Part shown: positions 1 to 9,337 of the stretch, one piece after another
Numbering within the stretch: the first letter of the stretch is position 1
Layout: each line of letters opens with the position of its first letter
Assembly (NCBI RefSeq): GCF_023195835.1
Contig: NZ_CP096199.1
Span: 1,302,001-1,366,000 of the forward strand
Direction: 5' to 3'
Length of the DNA: 64,000 bases
Origin: Vibrio sinaloensis
GTDB lineage: Bacteria; Pseudomonadota; Gammaproteobacteria; Enterobacterales; Vibrionaceae
Notes under the pieces: generated by a model
Database searches by the model: none
What the model saw: the letters and a program-made list of their open reading frames with translations, nothing else
Told to the model about the DNA's origin: nothing
Translations under genes and position numbers: made by a program

Positions 1-932
1 CCGTGCCATAGAGGGTAAAATACAGTCGCAGCACCACCACGCACACCGCCTTGAGAACAACATTTTACTGCCGTTTGGAAGTATTTGTAGAACGGAATAC
101 AGCCAGTATGGAAAGCTTCACCGCCACGGATCTCAGAGCCTAGTGCACGAATACGCCCCGCGTTGATACCAATACCTGCTCGTTGCGAAACATAACGAAC
201 AATAGAGCTCGCCGTTGCGTTGATGGAATCTAAGCTATCGCCACACTCAATCAGAACACACGAGCTGAACTGACGGGTAGGTGTACGTACGCCCGACATA
301 ATAGGCGTTGGTAGAGAAATCTTAAATGTAGACGTCGCATCGTAGAAACGCTTGATGTAATCAAGGCGCGTTTCTTTCGGATATTTTGCGAACAAACAGG
401 CTGCAACAAGAATGTATAGGAACTGAGCACTTTCATAAATTTCGCCGCTAACGCGGTTTTGAACAAAGTACTTACCTTCAAGCTGTTTCACGGCTGCATA
501 AGAGAAGTTGAGGTCACGACGGTGATCAATGTACGCGTCCAATTCATCGAGCTCAGCTTTGCTGTAGTCTTCCAGAATGTGTTTGTCGTACTTGCCTTTA
601 TCTACTAAGCGTGAAACATGCTCGTACAACGCTGGTGGCTCGTATTGGCCATACGCTTTTTTACGTAGATGGAACACGGCGAGACGAGCCGCAAGATATT
701 GGTAATCTGGCGTCTCTTCTGAGATTAAGTCGGCTGCTGACTTGATGATGGTCTCGTGAATATCGGTCGTCGTGATGCCGTCGTAAAACTGAATGTGAGC
801 GCGCAGTTCTACTTGAGAGACAGAGACGTTTTCTAGGCCTTCGGCAGCCCATGTAATCACGCGATGGATCTTGTCGAGATCAATACTTTCTTTGCGTCCG
901 TTACGCTTAGTAACGGTAAGTTGTTGGTTCAT
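1..932 (-). CDS. nrdA: Ribonucleoside-diphosphate reductase class Ia, alpha subunit (partial, N-terminal 310 residues)
   Basis: The catalytic large subunit reduces ribonucleoside diphosphates to deoxy forms in the cytoplasm together with NrdB. The ATG is at 932-930 and the frame stays open to the window edge, so only the first ~310 residues are visible. The N-terminus reads MNQQLTVTKRNGRK and the following ATP-cone region runs to about residue 95. Further in, SGVRTPTRQFSSCVL contains the first redox-active Cys, and RAGIGINAGRIRALGSEIRGG is typical of NrdA. nrdB would be expected beyond the left edge. The upstream region holds NrdR-type boxes and a DnaA box, which fits known control of nrdAB in gammaproteobacteria. 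Confidence 0.95.
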   Translation of the reverse strand, partial: MNQQLTVTKRNGRKESIDLDKIHRVITWAAEGLENVSVSQVELRAHIQFYDGITTTDIHETIIKSAADLISEETPDYQYLAARLAVFHLRKKAYGQYEPPALYEHVSRLVDKGKYDKHILEDYSKAELDELDAYIDHRRDLNFSYAAVKQLEGKYFVQNRVSGEIYESAQFLYILVAACLFAKYPKETRLDYIKRFYDATSTFKISLPTPIMSGVRTPTRQFSSCVLIECGDSLDSINATASSIVRYVSQRAGIGINAGRIRALGSEIRGGEAFHTGCIPFYKYFQTAVKCCSQGGVRGGAATVFYPLWH

Positions 933-1018
933 TCTGCTTCATTTCCCTAACAAAACTGATTAAAGCCGTTTTTTTGTGTAATTCTTGTAAAATTCGTTCC
1001 GGCTTTGTGATCAAAGTC

Positions 1019-1055
1019 TATCTATATATTGTAGTACAAACACAATATATAGGGG
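1019..1055 (-). promoter_or_regulatory. Tandem NrdR boxes upstream of nrdA
   Basis: Two AT-rich 16-bp sites match the NrdR consensus acaCwAtATaTwgtgt. One spans 1019-1034, with core CTATATATTG. The other spans 1040-1055, with core ACACAATATATAG. Their centres are 21 bp apart, two helical turns, which fits cooperative NrdR binding. They sit 87-125 bp upstream of the nrdA start codon. The consensus is recalled from the family; binding here is inferred. Confidence 0.7.
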
Positions 1056-1124
1056 TGCACTGAGGTGCGGATTACAAGATAGTGCTATCGAGGGTGGTTT
1101 TCAAGTTACAGATCTTGGAAGACT

Positions 1125-1133
1125 TGTGGATAA
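1125..1133 (-). promoter_or_regulatory. DnaA box upstream of nrdA
   Basis: The plus strand reads TGTGGATAA, the exact complement of the strong DnaA box TTATCCACA. DnaA control of the nrdAB promoter is established in Escherichia coli, so a site about 195 bp upstream of the start codon is meaningful. A weaker look-alike (AGTGGATAC) lies near 1158. Confidence 0.6.
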
Positions 1134-1335
1134 CTAACAAAATTGAAAAAATCAGTAAGTGGATACTAACCGATGAGATTAGAGCTGGTAAGATTGCGTA
1201 AAATTACCGTTTTGGGATCGGTTTAGAACTAACCACAAACAAAAAAAAATACCTTGATCTTTACACAAAATTGGGTGCGATTTTTGTGTTGACTATTTTG
1301 GAATCAAACCGACAAAATTCGAGCAAATTTGCACT

Positions 1336-1366
1336 AAAAAAGGCGGTGAGCTTGTGCTACCGCCTT
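1336..1366 (-). terminator. Rho-independent terminator of ubiG
   Basis: On the minus strand an 8-bp AAGGCGGT/ACCGCCTT stem, extended inward by AGC/GCT around a four-base loop with one bulged base, is followed by six T. It lies about 35 bp after the ubiG stop and before the nrdA control region. Confidence 0.85.
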
Positions 1367-1401
1367 CTGCAAAACCCTTATGGTTTTTGAGAGAATAGAC
1401 T

Positions 1402-2109
1402 CTAAAATTTCACTGTATGGACAATGTAATTGACGTCGACATTTTGGCCCAATTTATAGGTGTCAGTAAGCGGGTTGTAGTGTAGACCCGTAATTCCGGT
1501 TTCAGTGAGATCGGTTTGATCGATCATCTTTATAAGTTCTGCGGGTCTGATGAACTTGTCGTGATCATGGGTGCCCTCTGGCACGATTTTTAGCAGTTTC
1601 TCGGCACCAACAATGGCAAACAGATAAGACTTGAAATTACGATTGAGGGTCGAGAAAAACACATGTCCGCCAGGTTTGACTAATGCAGCGCAAGAGCGAA
1701 TCACCGAGAGTGGGTCAGGAACATGCTCGAGCATTTCCATACATGTCACCACGTCGTATTTGCCCGCATTGTGCTGTGCGTGGTCTTCAATGGTGCTTTG
1801 GATATAAGTCAGCTCTGTTCCGGTTTCTAATGCATGCAGGCGAGCGACTTCAAGCGGCTCTTTACCCATATCTAAACCCGTTACTACTGCACCTTGTTTT
1901 GCCATGCTCTCAGCGAGGATGCCGCCGCCACAACCCACGTCGAGGACTTCCTTGCCAAACAGACCATCACAGTTGTCCAACACATAGTTTAAACGCAGCG
2001 GATTGATTTGGTGCAAAGGCTTGAACTCGCCTTCCAAATCCCACCAGCGAGAAGCCATATCTTCAAACTTTTTGATTTCTTTCGGGTCGACGTTTTGTGA
2101 TTGGGTCAT
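1402..2109 (-). CDS. ubiG: Ubiquinone biosynthesis O-methyltransferase UbiG
   Basis: This enzyme performs both SAM-dependent O-methylations of the ubiquinone pathway. The product is 235 residues, the usual family length. SAM motif I is clear at residues 55-66 ([12 protein letters not shown]), and an [13 protein letters not shown] segment typical of UbiG follows after residue 150. The frame stays open upstream to 2220, but [24 protein letters not shown] is the standard UbiG N-terminus and the 37 upstream residues look non-coding, so the start at 2109 was chosen. It is transcribed away from gyrA and has its own terminator. Confidence 0.96.
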   Translation of the reverse strand: MTQSQNVDPKEIKKFEDMASRWWDLEGEFKPLHQINPLRLNYVLDNCDGLFGKEVLDVGCGGGILAESMAKQGAVVTGLDMGKEPLEVARLHALETGTELTYIQSTIEDHAQHNAGKYDVVTCMEMLEHVPDPLSVIRSCAALVKPGGHVFFSTLNRNFKSYLFAIVGAEKLLKIVPEGTHDHDKFIRPAELIKMIDQTDLTETGITGLHYNPLTDTYKLGQNVDVNYIVHTVKF

Positions 2110-2393
2110 AACAACTCTTACTAATAAACCTGCTTGCTTGAGTTGGGCATTATACTCGCTAACGTTGAACACTCCATAGACAGAGTCACTTTTATCCAAA
2201 ATTGGATAAAATATAACCATTTATCAGCAGCCTAGCATCCAAGTGTGCAAATTGTCGGCGTTTGATTCACAACCAACCTCACAACCTTGTAAAAGGAGAG
2301 GGAAAGTGATGCCGAACGACTGAAATCTATGTTATATTTTTGCACCTTAAGCGTATTGTACATACGATCTATAAATAGAGGGATAATGGCTCT

Positions 2394-5015
2394 ATGAGCG
2401 ATCTAGCGAAAGAGATCACGCCCGTAAACATTGAAGATGAGCTGCGAGGTTCGTACCTAGACTATGCGATGTCAGTTATCGTAGGTCGAGCTCTTCCAGA
2501 TGTGCGTGATGGCCTAAAGCCAGTGCATCGCCGCGTATTATTTGCGATGAATGTACTCGGTAATGATTGGAACAAACCATATAAAAAATCTGCCCGTGTT
2601 GTTGGCGACGTAATCGGTAAATATCACCCACATGGTGATAGCGCAGTGTACGATACTATCGTACGTATGGCTCAGCCGTTTTCACTTCGTTACATGCTGG
2701 TCGACGGTCAAGGTAACTTCGGTTCGATCGATGGTGACTCAGCGGCGGCAATGCGTTACACCGAAGTTCGCATGGCGAAGATCGCCCACGAACTTTTGGC
2801 TGACTTAGACAAAGAAACGGTTGATTATGTACCTAACTATGATGGTACAGAGCAGATCCCAGCCGTTCTTCCAACCAAAATTCCTAACCTATTGGTCAAC
2901 GGTGCTTCTGGTATCGCAGTAGGTATGGCAACCAACATTCCACCGCACAATTTGACGGAAGTGATCGATGGTTGCTTGGCATACATCAATAATGAAGAGA
3001 TCACTATTGATGAGCTCATGGACTACATTCCTGGTCCTGACTTTCCGACAGCAGCGCTAATTAGTGGCCGCAAAGGCATCGTCGATGCTTACAAGACGGG
3101 CCGCGGTAAGATTTACATGCGCTCTAAAGCGGATATCGAAACCGACAAAAATGGTCGTGAGACTATCGTCGTCACTGAGATCCCTTACCAAGTCAACAAA
3201 GCTCGCTTGATCGAGAAAATCGCCGAGCTGGTTAAAGATAAGAAAGTAGAAGGCATCAGCGCACTGCGTGACGAGTCTGACAAAGACGGTATGCGCATTG
3301 TTATCGAATGTAAGCGCGATGCAGTCGGCGAAGTGGTGTTGAACAACCTTTACGCCAACACGCAGTTGCAGACGACGTTCGGCATCAACATGGTTGCACT
3401 GAACAATGGTCAGCCGCAGCTATTTAATCTTAAAGATATGCTTAAGTGCTTCGTTGATCACCGCCGAGAAGTGGTCACACGTCGTACTATTTTTGAACTA
3501 CGCAAAGCACGCGAACGTGCTCATATCCTAGAGGGCCTAGCGCTTGCTCTAGCGAACATTGATGAGATCATCGAACTGATTCGCCGAGCGCCAACACCGG
3601 CAGAAGCGAAAGCGGGTCTTATTGCTCGTGGTTGGGATCTTGGTAATGTTGCCGCGATGCTTGAGCGTGCTGGTACCGACGCAGCTCGCCCAGAGTGGCT
3701 CGAAGAGCAATACGGTATTCGCGATGGTCAGTACTACCTGACTGAGCAACAAGCACAAGCGATTCTAGATCTACGTCTACATAAGTTGACTGGCCTAGAA
3801 CATGAAAAAATCCTGGATGAGTACAAAGCGCTACTTGATCAAATCGCTGAACTAATGCACATCCTAGCAAGCACTGAGCGCTTGATGGAAGTGATCACTG
3901 AAGAGTTAGAGCTTGTCCGCGAAAGCTTCGGTGATGCTCGACGCACAGAAATCACCGCTGCAAGCCATGACATCGACATGGAAGAGCTGATCGCTCGTGA
4001 AGATGTTGTCGTCACCCTTTCAAATGCGGGTTACGTTAAGTACCAAATCCTAAGCGATTACGAAGCACAGCGCCGTGGTGGTAAAGGTAAGAGTGCGACC
4101 AAAATGAAAGACGAAGATTACATAGAGCGTCTTCTGGTTGCCAATACTCACGACAATATCTTGTGTTTCTCTACTCGCGGTAAGACTTACCGTCTGAAAG
4201 TTTATCAATTGCCTCTCGCAAGTCGCACCGCACGCGGTAAGCCAATTGTGAACCTTCTTCCATTGGAAGAAGGTGAGCGCATCACAGCGATCCTTCGTGT
4301 TGATGAGTTCTCTGAAGATAAGTTTATCTTCATGGCAACGGGTGACGGTACAGTTAAGAAAACGCCACTGACTCAGTTCGCTAACGTACGCTCAAATGGT
4401 CTTATCGCGGTTAACCTGCGTGACGATGATTCACTGATTGGTGTGGATATCACCAATGGTGACAGTGACATTATGTTGTTCTCTCAAGCGGGTAAAGTGG
4501 TTCGCTTTAGTGAAGACAAAGTTCGTGCGATGGGCCGTACAGCGGCAGGTGTTCGCGGTATGAAGCTAGCAGACGACGATCAAGTTGTGTCGCTGATTGT
4601 GCCTTCAAATGAGGGTGACATTCTAACCGTCACGCAAAACGGTTACGGTAAGCGTACCGAGCTTGCAGAGTACCCAATCAAAGGTCGTGCAACTCAGGGT
4701 GTGGTATCGATTAAAGTTTCCGAGCGTAACGGACCTGTTGTAGGTGCGGTTCAAGTCGAAGAAGGCGACGAGATGATGATGATCACTGACGCAGGTACGC
4801 TGGTTCGTACTCGTGTTGCAGAGGTCAGCCAAGTTGGTCGTAACACTCAAGGTGTCACCTTGATTCGTACTGCAGAAGACGAGAACGTTGTTGGTTTGCA
4901 ACGTATCGACGAGATTGAAGAAGCGGAAATGGTCGAAGGAGAAGAAGAGGGCGCGCAAGCGGCTACAGAGGCTTCACCTGAATCTGACCAAGAGACAGGC
5001 GACTCGCAAGAGTAA
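2394..5015 (+). CDS. gyrA: DNA gyrase subunit A
   Basis: GyrA is the breakage-reunion subunit of gyrase, which introduces negative supercoils. At 873 residues it has family length. Active-site Tyr122 is present in [10 protein letters not shown]. The quinolone-determining region reads GDSAVYD with Ser83 and Asp87, the susceptible wild-type residues. The GyrA box QRRGGKG starts at residue 559, followed by the six-bladed C-terminal DNA-wrapping domain. The tail after about residue 835 is very acidic, as usual in gammaproteobacteria. A GAGGG ribosome-binding sequence stands about 12 bases before the ATG, a rather long spacing. Confidence 0.99.
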   Translation: MSDLAKEITPVNIEDELRGSYLDYAMSVIVGRALPDVRDGLKPVHRRVLFAMNVLGNDWNKPYKKSARVVGDVIGKYHPHGDSAVYDTIVRMAQPFSLRYMLVDGQGNFGSIDGDSAAAMRYTEVRMAKIAHELLADLDKETVDYVPNYDGTEQIPAVLPTKIPNLLVNGASGIAVGMATNIPPHNLTEVIDGCLAYINNEEITIDELMDYIPGPDFPTAALISGRKGIVDAYKTGRGKIYMRSKADIETDKNGRETIVVTEIPYQVNKARLIEKIAELVKDKKVEGISALRDESDKDGMRIVIECKRDAVGEVVLNNLYANTQLQTTFGINMVALNNGQPQLFNLKDMLKCFVDHRREVVTRRTIFELRKARERAHILEGLALALANIDEIIELIRRAPTPAEAKAGLIARGWDLGNVAAMLERAGTDAARPEWLEEQYGIRDGQYYLTEQQAQAILDLRLHKLTGLEHEKILDEYKALLDQIAELMHILASTERLMEVITEELELVRESFGDARRTEITAASHDIDMEELIAREDVVVTLSNAGYVKYQILSDYEAQRRGGKGKSATKMKDEDYIERLLVANTHDNILCFSTRGKTYRLKVYQLPLASRTARGKPIVNLLPLEEGERITAILRVDEFSEDKFIFMATGDGTVKKTPLTQFANVRSNGLIAVNLRDDDSLIGVDITNGDSDIMLFSQAGKVVRFSEDKVRAMGRTAAGVRGMKLADDDQVVSLIVPSNEGDILTVTQNGYGKRTELAEYPIKGRATQGVVSIKVSERNGPVVGAVQVEEGDEMMMITDAGTLVRTRVAEVSQVGRNTQGVTLIRTAEDENVVGLQRIDEIEEAEMVEGEEEGAQAATEASPESDQETGDSQE

Positions 5016-5040
5016 TGTTTGACCACCGTTTTGAAATCAA

Positions 5041-5068
5041 AATGCCAGGCTTTAGCCTGGCATTTTTT
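5041..5068 (+). terminator. Rho-independent terminator of gyrA
   Basis: A perfect 10-bp stem AATGCCAGGC / GCCTGGCATT closes a TTTA loop and runs into six T. It lies 25 bp after the gyrA stop codon. Confidence 0.93.
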
Positions 5069-5165
5069 ATGCCCGTAAGTATATAACTACAACCCTAGAT
5101 CTTTTCGCGCGAATTACAGTGCAAAGGTATAATCCCTGTCTGACTAGATCTCTAGTTTCTATGCT

Positions 5166-5199
5166 TGCTCTCTAAACGAATGTAACCGTTTAGAGAGCA
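5166..5199. repeat. 13-bp perfect inverted repeat between gyrA terminator and sRNA candidate
   Basis: The arms TGCTCTCTAAACG and CGTTTAGAGAGCA pair perfectly around an eight-base loop. No T-run follows on the plus strand, so it is not a simple second terminator of gyrA. On the minus strand it comes right after the T-run ending the candidate small RNA. It could be a backup stop, an RNA structure or a protein site. Confidence 0.6.
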
Positions 5200-5200
5200 C

Positions 5201-5280
5201 AAAAAAAAGGTCGCGATTGCGACCAGATAACAGGAAGTAATGGATATCGCAAAGGCCAGAGGAGTAGCCTTTAAACGTGT
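5201..5280 (-). ncRNA. Candidate small regulatory RNA with a CU-rich loop
   Basis: No gene of normal size fits here. On the minus strand a TACAAT -10 element (5292-5287) precedes about 80 bases that end in a rho-independent terminator: GGTCGC/GCGACC stem at 5209-5224, then eight T. Inside, AAAGGC and GCCTTT form a stem whose ten-base loop (TACTCCTCTG) exposes CUCCUC, complementary to a ribosome-binding site. A single-stranded stretch follows that contains ACTTCC. Promoter, loop and terminator together suggest a base-pairing sRNA. I do not recognise a named family. No good -35 box is visible. Confidence 0.5.
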
Positions 5281-5628
5281 AACTTTATTGTAGCCCACCA
5301 TTCGCGTTTTGCGATAAATATGCATATTTCTTTAGTGATGGGGATAATTGTTCGCAACGATTACTAAGACATTTTATTGGTGATAAATCTACTGTGTAGA
5401 GTTATGTTGGTTTTTAATCTTGGATTTATGCGCTAAAGGTAAAATTAACATCTGCATAGGTTGTCCTAATTGATGTAATTGACTTTTAATTTGGGCCGTC
5501 GATTGATCGGTAGCAATGAAAGTGTTGATTCGTCACTAAAGTGCGCGATATGGCTCACATCTGGTCTGCCTATTGCCAGCAAACCCGCGTAGAATCATCG
5601 CGTCGAAATCCCGCTTCCGGAACTTAAA

Positions 5629-7047
5629 ATGGATAACAAACTTGGATTAAGCTCGTTAACCGCCATTGTTATTGGCTCAATGATTGGCGCAGGCGTGTTT
5701 AGCTTGCCACAGAATATGGCCTCGGTGGCCAGCCCAGCAGCCGTGATGATTGGCTGGACCATCACTGGCGTGGGCATGATCTTTCTGGCGCTCTCTTTTC
5801 AAAAGCTCGCGTTTCATCGTCCGCATGTCGATAGCGGTGTCTTTGGTTACGCCAAAGAGGGGTTTGGCGACTTTGTTGGGTTTTGCTCTGCATGGGGTTA
5901 CTGGCTAAGTGCAATGTTAGCCAACGTTTCATATTTGGTGATTGTATTTAGCACCTTAGGTATGTTGTTTGATACTCCTGACCAAGTCATATTTGGCCAA
6001 GGGAACACCCTAGTCTCGATCATCGGTGCGTCTTGCTTACTGTGGTTAGTCCATGCGTTGGTGCTTCGCGGTGTGCAAACGGCGGCGTTAATCAATATGG
6101 TGACAACCTATGCCAAGCTCGTCCCCTTAATCATCTTTATTCTCTGCGCTTTGCTGGCGTTCAATTGGCAAACATTTACTGTTGATTTTACCGGCTTGCA
6201 TCTAGGTGAGCAGGCTGATTTATTGTCGCAAGTGAAGAGCACTATGCTGGTGACAGTGTGGGTGTTTATCGGTATTGAAGGCGCGGTCGTGGTGTCTAGT
6301 CGTGCGCGAAACCGCAAAGACATTGGCCGAGCCACCATTCTTGGTTTGCTCACTGCTTTAGCGATCTACGTGTTTGTTACCTTACTATCGATGGGGGTAG
6401 TCAAACCAGCTGAACTGGCAACCTATCAAAATCCGTCCATGGCGAAAGTATTAACAGAAATTCTCGGGCCTTGGGGTCAGTACATCATCAGTATTGGCTT
6501 ACTTATCTCCGTGTGTGGTGCCTTTCTCAGCTGGACGGTACTAGCGTCGGAAGCGCCATACTTGTGTGCTAAAGAGAAAATGTTTCCCCAAAAGTATGCC
6601 GAGTTAAACCAAGCGGGCAGCCCGGTGAAACCGCTGACCTTAACTAACGTATGGATCCAAATATCTTTGATTTTCGTAATGTTCGCCGGCAGTACTTATG
6701 ACACCTTGCTCATCATTGCCTCAGAAATGATTTTGGTCCCTTATTTCTTAGTTGGTGCGTTTGTGCTGAAGATTGCCATCACCGAGAAAAACCGTGGAAG
6801 CCTGTTGTTGGTCGGCTTAGGAGCGAGTATTTATGGGATTTGGCTACTGTACGCATCAGGTTTGAATTACTTGCTGTTGTCTGCACTGTTGTATCTACCT
6901 GGTCTCTACTTTTACGTTCAAGCAAAACGCGAGCAAGGTATCCATCCGTTTAGAGGCCGTGAACGACTAGGCGCGAGTGCACTGGGCATTACTGCAATGT
7001 TGGCGGTCACTATGATCTGGAATGGCAGTTTGAGCTTAGCTTTTTAG
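5629..7047 (+). CDS. Basic amino-acid antiporter, APC superfamily (ArcD/YdgI-like)
   Basis: This is an inner-membrane transporter of 472 residues with about 12 hydrophobic helices. The first helix carries IGSMIGAGVFSLP, the unwound substrate-binding signature of APC-family exchangers. VFIGIEGAVVVSSRARN in helix 6 is typical of the arginine/ornithine and lysine antiporter branch. No arginine deiminase or decarboxylase gene lies beside it, so the substrate pair cannot be set from context. The ribosome-binding site before the ATG is weak. ArcD-like arginine/ornithine exchange is the best guess; lysine or polyamine exchange remains possible. Confidence 0.82.
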   Translation: MDNKLGLSSLTAIVIGSMIGAGVFSLPQNMASVASPAAVMIGWTITGVGMIFLALSFQKLAFHRPHVDSGVFGYAKEGFGDFVGFCSAWGYWLSAMLANVSYLVIVFSTLGMLFDTPDQVIFGQGNTLVSIIGASCLLWLVHALVLRGVQTAALINMVTTYAKLVPLIIFILCALLAFNWQTFTVDFTGLHLGEQADLLSQVKSTMLVTVWVFIGIEGAVVVSSRARNRKDIGRATILGLLTALAIYVFVTLLSMGVVKPAELATYQNPSMAKVLTEILGPWGQYIISIGLLISVCGAFLSWTVLASEAPYLCAKEKMFPQKYAELNQAGSPVKPLTLTNVWIQISLIFVMFAGSTYDTLLIIASEMILVPYFLVGAFVLKIAITEKNRGSLLLVGLGASIYGIWLLYASGLNYLLLSALLYLPGLYFYVQAKREQGIHPFRGRERLGASALGITAMLAVTMIWNGSLSLAF

Positions 7048-7121
7048 TGGTTGACTCTAAGCTTGCTGACGAGCTTTTAAGTCGCTTGGGCAAAACTTTG
7101 CTCAAATAGGGTAATAAGCTG

Positions 7122-7149
7122 CTTAAATGGTACAATCTGTCCATTTAAG
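7122..7149. promoter_or_regulatory. 9-bp inverted repeat spanning a -10-like box upstream of vgrG
   Basis: CTTAAATGG and CCATTTAAG are perfect arms around ten bases beginning TACAAT, a -10-like hexamer. There is no T-run, so a terminator for the antiporter gene is unlikely. An operator over the vgrG promoter, 95-120 bp before its ATG, is a reasonable reading. No matching -35 box was found. Confidence 0.4.
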
Positions 7150-7243
7150 TTATTGAAATAATGTGTTTTTAAGTTGGTATTAAGATTGCTTCCTTTGCCG
7201 TTCGATAGTTTCTATCTCCGGTCAAAGACATAAGGAAACCTTA

Positions 7244-9337
7244 ATGCCAACGCTCAACTTCAATATCCAAATCGAAGGATTAGAACCAGACACTGTTCGA
7301 GTGGTGGAATATTCGGGTTGGGACTCTCTTTCTAATACTGACACTGAAAATAGCCAACCTTGTCGCGGCTTTCGTTACCAGTTCCAACTTGCGAGCCGTC
7401 TGAGCTCTCTCTCTGCTGAGCAGATCGTTGATAAATCGATACAGTTTGAGATGGTCCGCGATGGTCAAGTTGTCCAGCGGTTGAATGGGATTGTCTATCG
7501 ATTTTCCAAAGGTGATACCGGACACCATCATACTTTTTATCAAGTCACCGTCGTCCCTGAGCTAGAAAGACTCTCTTTGCGCCATAACTGCCGTATTTTC
7601 CAATATCAGAGCGTTCCAGAGATTGTCTCTATTTTACTGCAAGAGATGAACATCCAGCACTATGCGTTTGTCCTTAAGAACGATCATGCTCAACGCGAGT
7701 TCTGTGTTCAATATCGAGAATCAGACCTAGACTTCGTTCAGCGACTCTTGGCAGAAGAGGGGATTGTTTACCATCATCTCCACGACCAAGATAAGCATAC
7801 TGTGGTCTTTACTGACTCGAACGATAGCTTGATCAAGTTAGAACAGCCTGTCCCTTATAACGCCATGAGCGGCGGCAATATTGAAATTCCTTATATCAAT
7901 GCATTCCTCAGTCGGTTTTGTTCGCAAGTTAGCCATGTCCAGACGCAAGATTACAGCTTTAAGAAACCCGCTTATCGTTTTACTCAAAATCGAACGGGCA
8001 CTGACATGGCCTATCAGATTGAAGACCGTTATGAGCATTTTGATGCCCCCGGCCGTTTTAAAGACGATCAATCAGGCAAGGTGCTGACTTCAGCCCGGTT
8101 GGCTTACTTAAGAAGAGAAGCTAAGACAGCTCAGGGGCACAGCAATCATCCCGGCCTAATCGCGGGAGCGAAGTTTGAGCTGCAAGAGCATAACGACCAA
8201 AGCTTGAATCGAGAGTGGGTGGTGGTGGCGGCGAGCCATACTGGAAGCCAGCCTCAATCGCTAGAAGAGGAAGGGGGCGTTGGCGCAACGACTTATCACA
8301 ATCAGTTTACGGTTGTTCCAAGTGATGTGGTTTGGCAAGCAGAGCCGACAACAAAGCCACGCGTCGATGGGCCGATGATCGCTACGGTTGTTGGCCCAGA
8401 GGGCGAAGAGATTTATTGCGATGAGCATGGTCGGGTTAAAGTTCACTTCCACTGGGACCGCTACTCGAATGCAGACGAGCACAGCTCTTGTTGGGTTAGA
8501 GTATCGCAAGGCTGGGCAGGGCACCAATATGGAATGGTGGCGCTGCCACGAATTGGCCATGAAGTGATCGTTACCTTTTTAAATGGAGACCCAGACCAGC
8601 CTATCATCACTGGCCGAACCTACCATGCCACCAACGTTGCGCCGTACGCGTTGCCTGAGCACAAAACCAAAACCGTGATACGCAGTGAAACCTATCAAGG
8701 GCAAGGGTTCAATGAGCTCAGCTTTGAAGATCAAGCCGATAAAGAACGAGTCTATCTCCATGCCCAAAAAGACATCGACATTGTGATAAACAACGATGAA
8801 AGCAGCGAGATTCACCACGACAAACACCACGTGGTCGATAACGATCATTTCAGTCTGGTGAACAACAACAGTCATCTCACTATTGGCGGTGAAAGACGTG
8901 AGCAGGTTTCTGCCGATAAATCAGTGAATATCGGTGACTCGCTACAGCAAAAGGTCGGCCAAAAAACAGCTATCGACAGTGGTGACGAAGTTCACCTAAA
9001 GGCGGGGCACAAAATTGTTGTCGATGCCGGTAGCGCCATCACCATTAAAGCCGGCGGCAGCTTCGTCAAAGTCGACGCGGGCGGAGTTCATGTCGTTGGT
9101 TCGGCTATTAACCTTAACTCAGGCGGCAGCCCAGGTAGCGGCAGTGGTTACAGTGGCAAGGCTCCAGTGCTGCCGATGGGGCTAGAAGATGCAGTAGCGC
9201 CGGAGGAAATGGAGCAGCGTCGTGTCGCTTCAACAAAAGAGTCTATGAGTCCCTTATTGAAGAGCCGACAGATAGAAGCACTCAAGAGTGCGGAGCCAGT
9301 ATGTGAAGTGTGTGAAGAGTTAAATAAAGATGGATAA
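7244..9337 (+). CDS. vgrG: Type VI secretion spike protein VgrG
   Basis: VgrG trimers form the membrane-puncturing tip of the type VI secretion machine and carry effectors. The 697-residue protein has the gp27/gp44-like base domains up to about residue 370. An OB-fold follows (around 375-460, CDEHGRVKVHFHWDRYS, then GHEVIVTFLNGDPDQPII). The gp5-like beta-helix needle with IDIVIN and HLKAGHKIVVDAG repeats runs to about 620. The C-terminal 60 residues are Gly/Ser-rich and then charged, with no extra toxin domain. The stop overlaps the next gene by eight bases. No hcp gene is adjacent, so this is an auxiliary cluster that depends on a main T6SS locus elsewhere. Confidence 0.95.
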   Translation: MPTLNFNIQIEGLEPDTVRVVEYSGWDSLSNTDTENSQPCRGFRYQFQLASRLSSLSAEQIVDKSIQFEMVRDGQVVQRLNGIVYRFSKGDTGHHHTFYQVTVVPELERLSLRHNCRIFQYQSVPEIVSILLQEMNIQHYAFVLKNDHAQREFCVQYRESDLDFVQRLLAEEGIVYHHLHDQDKHTVVFTDSNDSLIKLEQPVPYNAMSGGNIEIPYINAFLSRFCSQVSHVQTQDYSFKKPAYRFTQNRTGTDMAYQIEDRYEHFDAPGRFKDDQSGKVLTSARLAYLRREAKTAQGHSNHPGLIAGAKFELQEHNDQSLNREWVVVAASHTGSQPQSLEEEGGVGATTYHNQFTVVPSDVVWQAEPTTKPRVDGPMIATVVGPEGEEIYCDEHGRVKVHFHWDRYSNADEHSSCWVRVSQGWAGHQYGMVALPRIGHEVIVTFLNGDPDQPIITGRTYHATNVAPYALPEHKTKTVIRSETYQGQGFNELSFEDQADKERVYLHAQKDIDIVINNDESSEIHHDKHHVVDNDHFSLVNNNSHLTIGGERREQVSADKSVNIGDSLQQKVGQKTAIDSGDEVHLKAGHKIVVDAGSAITIKAGGSFVKVDAGGVHVVGSAINLNSGGSPGSGSGYSGKAPVLPMGLEDAVAPEEMEQRRVASTKESMSPLLKSRQIEALKSAEPVCEVCEELNKDG

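Noticed and set aside
2110..2220. N-terminal extension of UbiG by 37 residues
   Set aside because: The extra residues do not look like UbiG, and the normal family N-terminus starts at 2109.
4623..4958. Long open frame antisense to gyrA
   Set aside because: Its codons are the shadow of a strongly conserved gyrA region and there is no ribosome-binding site.
5166..5199. Second terminator for gyrA
   Set aside because: The stem is strong but A-rich DNA, not a T-run, follows on the plus strand.
7048..7243. Sigma-54 promoter for the T6SS cluster
   Set aside because: No TGGCAC-N5-TTGC pattern was found in the gap.
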